DNA of 19,509 nt from Candidatus Bathyarchaeota archaeon (lineage in GTDB: Archaea; Thermoproteota; Bathyarchaeia; Bathyarchaeales; B26-1): assembly GCA_018396795.1 (NCBI GenBank), contig JAGTRH010000002.1, positions 1 through 19,509 of the forward strand, given 5' to 3'. The notes beneath the pieces are model-generated. The model ran no database searches, was not told where the DNA came from, and saw only the letters and a list, made by a program, of their open reading frames with translations. Below are positions 1 to 7,287 of the stretch, piece after piece (the stretch's first letter is position 1; each line of letters opens with the position of its first letter). The position numbers were made by a program, and so were the translations under genes.

Positions 1-145
1 TTGTTTTACCACTACCATTAGGACCTATCAACCCATATATTTCTCCATCCTTAATAGTAAAAGATAATCCGTCAACGCCAATTGAGCCGCCACCATACAT
101 TTTCACAAGATCCTTAACCACAACGGCATCAGACGCTGGAAACAT
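1..145 (-). CDS. ABC transporter ATP-binding protein, N-terminal fragment (partial)
   Basis: The reverse strand encodes the first 48 residues of an ABC ATPase and is cut by the window edge. The visible part runs from an ATG at 145 through the first beta strands (VVVKDLVKMYGG, then LSFTIKDGEIYGLIG) into a Walker A motif, GPNGSGKT, at residues 41-48. The substrate cannot be inferred because the permease lies outside. I chose the ATG at 145 because GGTGG sits 6 bases upstream, a fair archaeal ribosome-binding site. The frame stays open back to about 280, so a start at a non-ATG codon such as the TTG at 232 is possible. That extension is AT-rich and hydrophobic and resembles no ABC domain, so it is probably chance. 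Confidence 0.85.
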   Translation of the reverse strand, partial: MFPASDAVVVKDLVKMYGGGSIGVDGLSFTIKDGEIYGLIGPNGSGKT

Positions 146-301
146 ATCTTTCCACCATTTCTTACTTAATATTACATGTTTACCTATTAAATTCTGCTGA
201 TAAATTGTAGCAAAGGTTTTACCATTAAACAATAGCCATTCGAATAAAACTATAAAAATAGTTACAAATATCTTTAACAGTTATTAAAAATCGGAGAGAA
301 T

Positions 302-810
302 TTGTTAAACTTTGAAGAAGTTAAGAATCTTAATAATATATTAATTGTTCCTGAGCCATGCAGATTTTGCCTTTACTGGCAGACAAGTGGTGAGTTGCAG
401 CATTATGCATCTGAATACGGGATCAAAAAAAGAGAAGATAAAATGGCTTAATACTGTAGAGAAAACTTTTGGAAAAAGTGTTGAGATCGCCCGACTTGAC
501 GTATTCCAATAGGCTTTATGCAGCATGCGCCTACAAAATATTTTCCAAGAGTAAAGGAGTATGCCTTTTTCATCGCCTGCCTCTACATATTAGATAAAGT
601 AGATAAAGAAGAGAGAAGGAGAGATACGGAACACTTATGCTCAAAAAGCTCCTAAAGGAACTTGATGCAAGAAACCTTAGAGCTATGGAAACCTTTGCGA
701 GGATAGATTCTGAAAACAATCCCTCCGGTTCATTATCTTTCTACCTTAAACATGGATTTAAAGTGGTGCGCCAGAATGATGATTTTCCCCTTGTGCGCTT
801 AAAACTTTAA
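302..810 (+). pseudogene. Frameshifted GNAT-family N-acetyltransferase
   Basis: Translating successive frames gives one collinear GNAT-like protein. From TTG 302 (preceded by GGAG at 293-296) the frame encodes PEPCRFCLYWQTSGE and stops with TAA at 449-451. The next frame, from 450, gives NTVEKTFGKSVEIARLD. From 503 the reading returns to the first frame with IPIGFMQHAPTKYFPRVKEY, and an in-frame stop follows. From about 625 a third frame gives YGTLMLKKLLKELDARNL, then PSGSLSFYLKHGFKV, ending at the TAA at 808-810. At least three frame changes are needed, and one falls in the acetyl-CoA pyrophosphate loop. The fold order (beta4, the R/Q-x-x-G-x-G/A loop, the FYLKHGF terminal motif) is that of GNAT enzymes. 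It lies directly before an intact GNAT gene. True decay is the simplest reading; clustered indel errors in the assembly are the alternative. Confidence 0.8.
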
Positions 811-923
811 TTTAATAGTTAATCTTGAGAAAACGAGAAGATCAGTATGATAATGAAAAATTCATTTCCTTAAACCCCTGTGTTATTAAGTGAAGATATT
901 CCTGGCTCTATATAAAATTGAAT

Positions 924-932
924 AATTTATAT
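924..932 (+). promoter_or_regulatory. Candidate TATA box upstream of the GNAT-YoaP gene
   Basis: An AATTTATAT element lies about 39 bases before the ATG at 967. A start of transcription some 26 bases downstream would leave a leader of about 13 bases. No clear ribosome-binding site precedes the ATG, which fits a very short leader. The region is AT-rich, so this is tentative. Confidence 0.3.
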
Positions 933-966
933 GTCGAGAAAAACATTATATTTTTGGTTGTTTTAG

Positions 967-1767
967 ATGAGCCCTTTCAAAATAAGGGATGTTGAGCTGG
1001 AAGATCTCGATTCATTAATAAATTTTTGTATCCCAATGGAGAGAAGAAATGAGCGATTTTTCATTGAGGGGGCAAAAGCCAAGAAAAGATGGGCAAGCAA
1101 ATCGTTAGAGTTGTTTGGCAGCATAGCCAAAATGGCTTACATGAACTCGACTCCGGTGGGTTTGATACAATTTCAGCCTGAGCTTAGAGAAAAGCTATTA
1201 GAAATAACCTGCATATTTGTTCCAGATAGAAGAAACCAAAGGAAGGGTATAGGGAAAGCGTTATTGAATTCTTTAATCGAAGACGCAAAGAAGCCCAGAG
1301 ATTTTTTCGGCAAGAAGCCTCCCTTGGCGCTTGTCACATGGGCTTTTCAAGTTCCCGGGTATTATCCGCAAAACGAGTTTTACTTAAGAATGGGGTTCAG
1401 AAAGGCTAGTGAGTATAACCCCCTTCTGCTTTACTATCCATTAAAGAAGGGATATATTTATCGCCCAAGAGAGGGAAAATATGTTCCCCAGGCGGAAGAT
1501 AAAGGTAAAGCGCTAATCTTCTATGATCCTTCATGCCCATTCTGCATGTACTTTGCAGAGCAAATTAAAAGTTTAGTGAGAAAAGCCGCGCCGAGTCTTC
1601 CCATTAGAATGATAAACATGTTTGAAGAACCAGAGGAGGTTGAAAAACGTGGGCAAGTTCCAAACTGCATTGTCAATGGAAAAGCGATAACCGCCTTCTT
1701 TATGGATAAAGAGAACTTTCAAAGAGAGATTAAGGAGGCACTATTAGAAAACAAATTAAATTCGTGA
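967..1767 (+). CDS. GNAT acetyltransferase fused to a YoaP-like CxxC domain
   Basis: This 266-residue protein has two parts. Residues 1 to about 150 form a GNAT acyltransferase fold, with the acetyl-CoA loop RRNQRKGIGKALL at 88-100 and the terminal element FYLRMGF at 138-144. Residues about 180-260 form a thioredoxin-like, YoaP-type domain, with CPFC at 190-193 and VPNCIVNGK at 231-239. The acceptor substrate is unknown. Family knowledge suggests cytoplasmic N-acetylation; the CxxC domain could bind a thiol or metal, or could hold the substrate, which is inference. The gene stands alone between a decayed GNAT relative and the hydrogenase block. A perfect 10-base inverted repeat follows its stop codon by 14 bases and may mark the end of the transcript. 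Confidence 0.8.
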   Translation: MSPFKIRDVELEDLDSLINFCIPMERRNERFFIEGAKAKKRWASKSLELFGSIAKMAYMNSTPVGLIQFQPELREKLLEITCIFVPDRRNQRKGIGKALLNSLIEDAKKPRDFFGKKPPLALVTWAFQVPGYYPQNEFYLRMGFRKASEYNPLLLYYPLKKGYIYRPREGKYVPQAEDKGKALIFYDPSCPFCMYFAEQIKSLVRKAAPSLPIRMINMFEEPEEVEKRGQVPNCIVNGKAITAFFMDKENFQREIKEALLENKLNS

Positions 1768-2044
1768 TCCGATTTCCTCCTAGCCTGTTTTTGCTCATAC
1801 ATGTTTATATTTTTCTCATTAAAACAGGCTCATTAGCGATAAAAGATGCTTTTATCTTCAAAAATGATTTTTTATGCCTATTAATTCATAGGCCTATAGA
1901 GAATTTATTGTGCTTAATCTAATAAACACAAGGATAACCCTTAATCAATTGACTAGTTCCTTTCCAAAGATTTGCTTTATAGTATTTATGGTTAAATTCA
2001 TGATGATTTTAAATAATGGAGTAATTAGAAAGGAGACATCTGAA
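1768..2044 (+). promoter_or_regulatory. Leader and promoter region of the plus-strand hydrogenase block
   Basis: This 277-base AT-rich stretch precedes the NuoC-like gene. It holds the inverted repeat at 1782-1830, a cluster of alternating GCCTAT/ATAGGC sites at 1876-1897, and a possible TATA element (CTTTATAG, about 1975-1982). A strong ribosome-binding site, AGGAG at 2031-2035, lies 9 bases before the ATG at 2045. The reading frame is open from 1910, but its residues before 2045 look unlike any NuoC N terminus. Confidence 0.4.
1782..1830. repeat. Perfect 10-bp inverted repeat, 29-bp loop
   Basis: AGCCTGTTTT at 1782-1791 is exactly complementary to AAAACAGGCT at 1821-1830. The loop is AT-rich and contains a T-rich stretch. 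It starts 14 bases after the GNAT-YoaP stop codon, so it could be a 3' stem-loop of that message. It could also be a remnant of a mobile element or a regulatory site. Confidence 0.6.
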
Positions 2045-2491
2045 ATGTTGGAAGCAGAGATCATAAGGAAACTAGAGGGTCATTTTCCACACAACACCTT
2101 AAAGATTTCAGTTTCTACCGCTGGACGCATCTTCGTCGATGTAGGTAAAGAAAACCTCAGAGATGTAGTAACGTTTCTTGTAAATGAAGGCCTAATGCAT
2201 CTATCAGCCATCACAGCACTTAATGTTGGAAATAACACGGAGATTCTTTATCATCTTGGTGGAGGTGGAATTTTAGTAACCTTGCGCATCACAATACCCT
2301 CGAACGAAAATAAAATCTCCACAATAACTGATATTATTCCCGGAGCTTTGTTGCATGAGCGAGAGGTCCACGACTTATTTGGAATCAAATTTGAGGGGCA
2401 CCCAGACTTAAGGCCTCTACTTCTACCGGAAGATTGGCCTAAGGATGTCCACCCAATGCATAGGAGTGGAAAACATGAAGATAAGTCTTAA
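2045..2491 (+). CDS. NuoC-like (30 kDa) subunit of a group 4 [NiFe]-hydrogenase
   Basis: This 148-residue soluble protein belongs to the complex I 30 kDa / NuoC family. The signature [20 protein letters not shown] is at residues 104-123, followed by LLLPEDWP. In Hyf/Hyc hydrogenases this part is fused to the N terminus of the large subunit; in this window it is a separate gene. It should sit in the peripheral arm beside the catalytic subunit. The start at ATG 2045 is favoured over the longer frame from GTG 1910 because AGGAG lies 9 bases upstream and the earlier residues are atypical. It heads the plus-strand block of membrane subunits, about 6.5 kb from the large-subunit gene and on the opposite strand. 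The gap to the next gene is 107 bases. Confidence 0.85.
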   Translation: MLEAEIIRKLEGHFPHNTLKISVSTAGRIFVDVGKENLRDVVTFLVNEGLMHLSAITALNVGNNTEILYHLGGGGILVTLRITIPSNENKISTITDIIPGALLHEREVHDLFGIKFEGHPDLRPLLLPEDWPKDVHPMHRSGKHEDKS

Positions 2492-2562
2492 GATTTATTG
2501 CAAGTTGTTTTAATGAGTAAAACAAAGAATAGCAGATGATATAAATGCAGTAACCTAAATAT

Positions 2563-2600
2563 ACTTGAGCGTTTAAAATCTGTTTAGTTTTAGCTCAAGT
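2563..2600 (+). promoter_or_regulatory. Stem-loop overlapping the hyfB start codon
   Basis: ACTTGAGC at 2563-2570 pairs perfectly with GCTCAAGT at 2593-2600, leaving a 22-base AT-rich loop. The 3' arm includes the first two bases of the proposed GTG start (2599-2601). If formed in the message it would cover the start region. A role in translational control is inference. Confidence 0.45.
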
Positions 2601-4596
2601 GAGGAGATTTACGCTGTCACCACAGTATGCAGCTCTATTGGCTATGTTCATACCTTTTGCAGCCGCATTACTATCGCATCTAATCACAAAATTCCCTAGA
2701 GGTGGAGCAAATATCGCAAAGGTAGTTTGCATTCTAACGGCCTATTTATCATTTCTTTTAATTTTCACGTTAATTCCTATAGCATATAACGGGCCGTTTG
2801 GAGCGCATCTTTTCTCCATCTCTTTGCCAATTGGCGTTATTGACATGGGATTTTATATAGACTGTTTATCTCTCATTCCAGCCTTTATCTCCTCTCTCTT
2901 TACAGCCTTAGCTCTCACCTATAACATCTATTATCTCTCACCCTATAATAGAAGGTATGAAATTAAATGGGAATTCAATAGGTCGTACTCTTTTATTCTA
3001 TTGTTTAATGGTGCCGTGCTTGGAGTGCTCTTCTCAGACAACCTCTTAAGCCTTTTAATCTTCTGGGAATTAGTCAGCTTATGCTCGTACGCGCTGATCT
3101 CCTTCTGGAATGAAGATGATTTCTCTCTACGGGCAGCTATAAAAGCTTTAGTAATGACGCATATAGGCGGCTTAGCTCTCCTAATAACAACAATCGTTAT
3201 TTATTCTGTCACTGGAACAATGAAAATTCCTGTATTAGGCCAAAAGATCCCAACAGAGAGCCCCCTAACCCACGTAATTCTTTCCCTCCTCTTAATCGCG
3301 GCACTACCTAAAACAGTGTTATTTCCATTCCACACATGGCTACCAGATGCAACCATCGCACCCACATCCACAATTCTTGTCTTCCATGAGGGTGGAACCC
3401 TAACCGGAATCTACATGATTATCCGCTTCTTTACAAACGTGCTTCGAGTACATGCATCCTCTGCTACAACAGTGCCTCTGCACCCACTATTCGGGGATTT
3501 AGGTGTATGGGGCTTCATCATATCTTTTATTGGCTCCTTTACCCTGCTTATTGGCGTTTTAAATGGACTTATAGAGAGCAATTTTAAGAGGATTGTGGCT
3601 TATGGAACCATATCCGGGCTTGGCTACATAGCGATAGCAGTGGGATTAGACACCCCCCTAAGCGTTGCAGCAACCTTATTCCTCATGATGTCACATGCAT
3701 TTACATTTGGCCTGCTTTTCCTCTGCGCGGGAGCCGTAGTTTATGCCACTGGAAAACATGATATAAATGATATGGAGAGGCTGTACGAACGAATGCCTAT
3801 AACGGCGCTCTGCTGCCTAACAGGTGTTTTATCGATGTCAACAATGCCCTTACTCAGCGATTTCGCAGGAAAATACCTAGTCTTTAGCGCTATAATCGAT
3901 GCAAAAGCTGCATTCTTTATAGTCATAGCTTTTCTTGGATGTATACTTAACGCTGCGGCTGCGATAAGACTATTTTACACAGCTTTCATGCGGAGGACTG
4001 CCAGAACCCCAGCTGGATTAATTATCAAGGATCCCGCTGTCCCGATGATTTTTCCAATGGTTTTAATGTCTATGGTTATATTGACCTTTGGCGTTGTTCC
4101 ATCAGTTCCCCTCAACCTTCTTATTATACCAGCTGTTAAACAGATACTCCCCGAGCAATCAATCAACATAATTTCCCAACAAGGATTTATCGAAACCCCG
4201 CTTGGCTTCTGGAACCCAACCGTCACGTCAATCTTCGTAATAGCTTTCCTTACACTATTCATCCTCATGACGTTTTACTCTAAGAAAACAGGGCCATCCT
4301 ATAGATCGCCAGCTAGTGAAGAGGCTGTTAAACCATTCATTTGCGGAGAAGACTCGAACGTTTTAGATGGACCTCAAGCTTACCACTTATACCGTGTACT
4401 ATCTGATACTTTAAGAATCGATAGCCTACGCCACGCACTGAACATTGATCGAGCATATAATTTGCTCGCAGCGAGATTCTTTAACTTTGCAGAAAAAATG
4501 CGCCACTTAGACATACAGCAGAGCTATTTTCCAGCAGTTCTATCCTTCACCCTCGGAGCGTTAATCATAACGATGTTGGCGATTCTTGGGGGATAA
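2599..4596 (+). CDS. hyfB: HyfB/NuoL-like antiporter-type membrane subunit
   Basis: This 665-residue, many-helix protein of the proton-conducting antiporter family (Proton_antipo_M) is close to the usual HyfB length. Visible landmarks are Glu157 in TM5 (LLIFWELVSL), Lys182 in TM7 (AAIKALVMTH), Lys238 before PFHTWLPD, and His263. It is expected to pump ions in the membrane arm of the hydrogenase. The TM12 position that is lysine in E. coli NuoL (HAFFKALLFL) reads HAFTFGLLFL here, with Phe370 in its place. The GTG at 2599 is the longest start and lies in a stem-loop arm. GAGGAG just after it might serve as a ribosome-binding site for a later, unusual start, so the exact N terminus is uncertain. 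hyfE follows after 3 bases. Confidence 0.9.
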   Translation: MRRFTLSPQYAALLAMFIPFAAALLSHLITKFPRGGANIAKVVCILTAYLSFLLIFTLIPIAYNGPFGAHLFSISLPIGVIDMGFYIDCLSLIPAFISSLFTALALTYNIYYLSPYNRRYEIKWEFNRSYSFILLFNGAVLGVLFSDNLLSLLIFWELVSLCSYALISFWNEDDFSLRAAIKALVMTHIGGLALLITTIVIYSVTGTMKIPVLGQKIPTESPLTHVILSLLLIAALPKTVLFPFHTWLPDATIAPTSTILVFHEGGTLTGIYMIIRFFTNVLRVHASSATTVPLHPLFGDLGVWGFIISFIGSFTLLIGVLNGLIESNFKRIVAYGTISGLGYIAIAVGLDTPLSVAATLFLMMSHAFTFGLLFLCAGAVVYATGKHDINDMERLYERMPITALCCLTGVLSMSTMPLLSDFAGKYLVFSAIIDAKAAFFIVIAFLGCILNAAAAIRLFYTAFMRRTARTPAGLIIKDPAVPMIFPMVLMSMVILTFGVVPSVPLNLLIIPAVKQILPEQSINIISQQGFIETPLGFWNPTVTSIFVIAFLTLFILMTFYSKKTGPSYRSPASEEAVKPFICGEDSNVLDGPQAYHLYRVLSDTLRIDSLRHALNIDRAYNLLAARFFNFAEKMRHLDIQQSYFPAVLSFTLGALIITMLAILGG

Positions 4597-4599
4597 ATC

Positions 4600-5247
4600 G
4601 TGGAAATATTATCTCTTATAACCTTGGTGACGGCGACTCTCATCACTGCTTTAGGCTGCTTTGCTGGTAGCACTCAACGAACAATTATACTTCTTTCTAT
4701 TCAAGCTATAGCGATAGGTTCTGTAGCGCTTGCTCGTTGCCTAATTGATCTAATAGTTGGATTAAATATTGAAGCTCTTATGTATTTTTTCATAACTTTT
4801 GCGGAGTGGTTTTCAGCGGCCATCGTTGTGCCTCTAATTCTTTATTGGGGGGTTACGAAGACCGAGAATGTGACTGATAAACCAGTAATTGGGGTTCAAG
4901 GGCTAGCTACATTAGTAATATCGACTGCAATCTTGTACATCGTCTTGTGGATGCTCCAGCCCCAAATACTGCAAAAGGAAATAACAGTTCTCTCATTTTG
5001 TATACTTATGTTCTCCTTCTCAGTAATCCTTATGATTTCTAGGCGTGATTCACTGAAGATTCTAGCTGGACTGAATATGGCTGAGAACTCTCTCTACCCG
5101 CTACTGGCTGAAAGCCCAATAATGCTTATACCCTTCATTCTCGCTCTAATGATATTTGTAACCGCGATGGGAACATATATTATTGTTGAAGCCTACCGGG
5201 ATCACGGCACCATATTAATTGACCACTGGAGGTGGCTGAGCAAGTAG
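4600..5247 (+). CDS. hyfE: Hydrogenase-4 component E (HyfE-like)
   Basis: This 215-residue integral membrane protein nearly matches the length of E. coli HyfE. About six to seven hydrophobic helices are evident. The C-terminal half resembles NuoK, with a motif around LAGLNMAENSLYPLLA whose Glu corresponds to the conserved acidic residue of that family, and ends with a HyfE-like YRDHGTILIDHW tail. In the complex it would connect antiporter-like subunits to the HyfC/NuoH module. It uses a GTG start 3 bases after the HyfB stop, so it is co-transcribed and probably translationally coupled. Its C terminus overlaps the next gene by 16 bases, or by 1 base if that gene begins at GTG 5247. Confidence 0.85.
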   Translation: MEILSLITLVTATLITALGCFAGSTQRTIILLSIQAIAIGSVALARCLIDLIVGLNIEALMYFFITFAEWFSAAIVVPLILYWGVTKTENVTDKPVIGVQGLATLVISTAILYIVLWMLQPQILQKEITVLSFCILMFSFSVILMISRRDSLKILAGLNMAENSLYPLLAESPIMLIPFILALMIFVTAMGTYIIVEAYRDHGTILIDHWRWLSK

Positions 5248-6725
5248 TGTACTCCCTGCTCCCACTTTTAATTCTAATAGTTCCACTCTTCACTGGGATC
5301 CTATGTCTCTTCACGTGCCTATTTAGCTTCCTAGAGGTGTTTTCAAGGAGGATGGCGAAAACGCTGCTATTAATCAGCGCCGCGCTAAGCTTAGTGACTG
5401 TGCTAACAATAATCCCGTATTGTGTTGCAGGCGAGATTTTAGAGACCCCGGAGCTCGGTTTAAGAGCCGACCCCTCAAACGTTGCCGCATTGGCAAGCAC
5501 CGCCATACTCTTTTTCCTAGTCTCAATCTACAATGTGAGCGCTGAAAAAGGTGGTCGGCTGAAACCTGGAGTATATAATTTCTTCTTATTGCTTTTTTTA
5601 TGTTGCATGTTTGGGCTGCTTCTCTCCTATGATCTGTTCGGCATATTTCTGTTTGTGGAACTGGTCGTCGGCGTATCAGTAATACTTGTCGTTCATAACC
5701 CAACGAAGGCGTCAACTGAGGCGGCCTTCAAGTACCTGATTATAACAGCTATAAGCGCGCTATTCGTACTAATTGGTGTTTTGACCATCTATATCTCAAC
5801 TGGTGAATCAAATATTCTATACTTCATCAGTGACCTAGAAAAGCAGGCAAGATTTAGTGAAAACCCACGCCTAGTAATGTTCGTTGCGGCATGCTTCATA
5901 ATTGGGTTAGGTGCAGACATCGGGCTGGTCCCCTTTCACGGCTGGCTTCCCGACTGCCTTCCAGCGTCCACTATTATTATTAACGGATTTACTGCTATAG
6001 AGCCGATCGCCCTAATCCTGGCTCTTTATAAGATGGTTGCCCCACTCTACAGAGCATATCCATCATATATCATACTGGCTTTAATGCTTGGGGTAGGGTT
6101 AATATCAATGCTTTTCGGAGCTCTAATGGCCTACTCTCAAAAAGACTTTTTTAGGATGATGGCTTACTGCAGCATAGATGAATATGGGCACTCGCTCTTC
6201 GCCATGAGCTTAATATCATCTACAGTCGCACAAAGCTTTGTGATCGGACAGTTCTATTTAATAAACAGCACAATGGTGAAGGTCGGGTTAATTTTAAGCT
6301 TAGGCTCAGTCTACTTTAGTACTGGAGATTCAGATATGGACTCGCTTGGCAACATTGTTAAAAAAATGGATAAGACGGCGCTGAGCTATATAATATGTGC
6401 CCTTTCATTAACTGGCATCCCACCCCTAAGCGGCTTCTATGCGAAACTGCTCTTTTTCAGCATATCCTACAGCTTCTTTTATACTCACGGAAACTCGATC
6501 CTAGCAATCTTAATTGTAACTCTGTTGGTCTGCATCTCTATAATATCATTTGTCTTTTTAGTCCGCTCATTCCACAAAATCTTTCTGGGTAAGAGACGAA
6601 AAAATATTGATGTTAAGGGTGATGTGCCCATATTTATGTGGTTACCCACAATCATATTGGCGGCGGCAACACTAGTTTTGGGGATTCGTCCAGACCTTCT
6701 TTTAAGGTTTATAGGTCCTTTCTAA
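5232..6725 (+). CDS. hyfF: HyfF/NuoM/NuoN-like antiporter-type membrane subunit
   Basis: This 497-residue multi-spanning antiporter-like subunit is the second ion-pumping module of the complex. It shows a TM5 glutamate (LFGIFLFVELVVGV), a TM7 lysine (EAAFKYLIITAIS), the loop GLVPFHGWLPDCLPAST, and a TM12 lysine (INSTMVKVGLILSLG). In the TM8 region the usual lysine before PFHGWLPD is Asp (GADIGLVPFH) and the usual histidine is Asn. Two starts are possible: GTG 5232, which overlaps hyfE by 16 bases, or GTG 5247, which overlaps the hyfE stop as TAGTG and has GGAGGTG 12 bases upstream. I list the longer form. It ends the plus-strand block, and its stop is 8 bases from the stop of the convergent block. 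Confidence 0.88.
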   Translation: MAEQVVYSLLPLLILIVPLFTGILCLFTCLFSFLEVFSRRMAKTLLLISAALSLVTVLTIIPYCVAGEILETPELGLRADPSNVAALASTAILFFLVSIYNVSAEKGGRLKPGVYNFFLLLFLCCMFGLLLSYDLFGIFLFVELVVGVSVILVVHNPTKASTEAAFKYLIITAISALFVLIGVLTIYISTGESNILYFISDLEKQARFSENPRLVMFVAACFIIGLGADIGLVPFHGWLPDCLPASTIIINGFTAIEPIALILALYKMVAPLYRAYPSYIILALMLGVGLISMLFGALMAYSQKDFFRMMAYCSIDEYGHSLFAMSLISSTVAQSFVIGQFYLINSTMVKVGLILSLGSVYFSTGDSDMDSLGNIVKKMDKTALSYIICALSLTGIPPLSGFYAKLLFFSISYSFFYTHGNSILAILIVTLLVCISIISFVFLVRSFHKIFLGKRRKNIDVKGDVPIFMWLPTIILAAATLVLGIRPDLLLRFIGPF

Positions 6726-6733
6726 TTTAGCAT

Positions 6734-7246
6734 TTAGCCCTCTCTGCTTCTATGGAAGACCCACTCTTTAGACTTTACATCAATCCCCAGATCGATGTCG
6801 AGTCGCTCGGTCAGCTGCTGCAGGGCGTACCCGCTATCGCTAACGAACTTTATTAATTGGTATTCAGATGTATAGATGGGATATTGCTCCTCGCCACTAG
6901 CCTCTGTAACCATATCTTCTCTCTGAACAACATCTCCCATTATATAAATGGATACTTTTGCATCCAGATACTCTCCTTCATAAACCTTCAGTGTAGAAAG
7001 CTTCTCCTCAGTTTCCTGCAGTACAATAGGGCTTTTAGCTTCCTCGTGAAAAACAATTTTCTCATGATTTGCTGGAATTATCTGCCTGGTTTCTGAGACA
7101 ATCTGCTCTTTTTCCTCAACTCTTCTAAATCCATACTTCTCAGCAAGATACTCTTCAAGCGAGCGATACTCCGTATGCCTAAATACAACGCCCTTCAACA
7201 GTAAGACAACAAGTTCATGCAGCTGTTGCGGCAAGATACACTTCAA
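6734..7246 (-). CDS. Unrecognised 170-residue protein at the end of the hydrogenase operon
   Basis: I do not recognise this protein. It is soluble-looking, acidic and rich in charged residues, with no membrane segment, no signal peptide and one cysteine near the N terminus, so it is unlikely to carry an iron-sulfur cluster. The middle is Glu/Lys-rich and perhaps helical; the C-terminal third (SEYQLIKFVSDSGYALQQL) looks like a compact alpha/beta domain. It lacks the metal-binding and GxGN-type motifs of hydrogenase maturation proteases and does not resemble HycH. The TTG start at 7246 is weakly supported (GGGG just upstream), so the true start may be later. It lies 41 bases after the ferredoxin-subunit gene on the same strand, so a role with the hydrogenase, in assembly or regulation, is a context-based guess. 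Confidence 0.6.
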   Translation of the reverse strand: MKCILPQQLHELVVLLLKGVVFRHTEYRSLEEYLAEKYGFRRVEEKEQIVSETRQIIPANHEKIVFHEEAKSPIVLQETEEKLSTLKVYEGEYLDAKVSIYIMGDVVQREDMVTEASGEEQYPIYTSEYQLIKFVSDSGYALQQLTERLDIDLGIDVKSKEWVFHRSREG

Positions 7247-7287
7247 CCCCGACTATTAACTTATATATGGCGGAAACTAAATAAACT

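Noticed and set aside
146..280. Hydrophobic N-terminal extension of the ABC ATPase frame
   Set aside because: The frame is open to 280 and gives a hydrophobic run, but it has no ATG, the DNA is very AT-rich, and a ribosome-binding site supports the ATG at 145.
1910..2044. Longer NuoC-like protein starting at GTG 1910
   Set aside because: The extra 45 residues are unlike NuoC N termini, and AGGAG at 2031-2035 points to ATG 2045.
3741..4268. Reverse-strand open frames inside hyfB
   Set aside because: They are frames opposite a well-supported gene and show no recognisable domain or ribosome-binding site.
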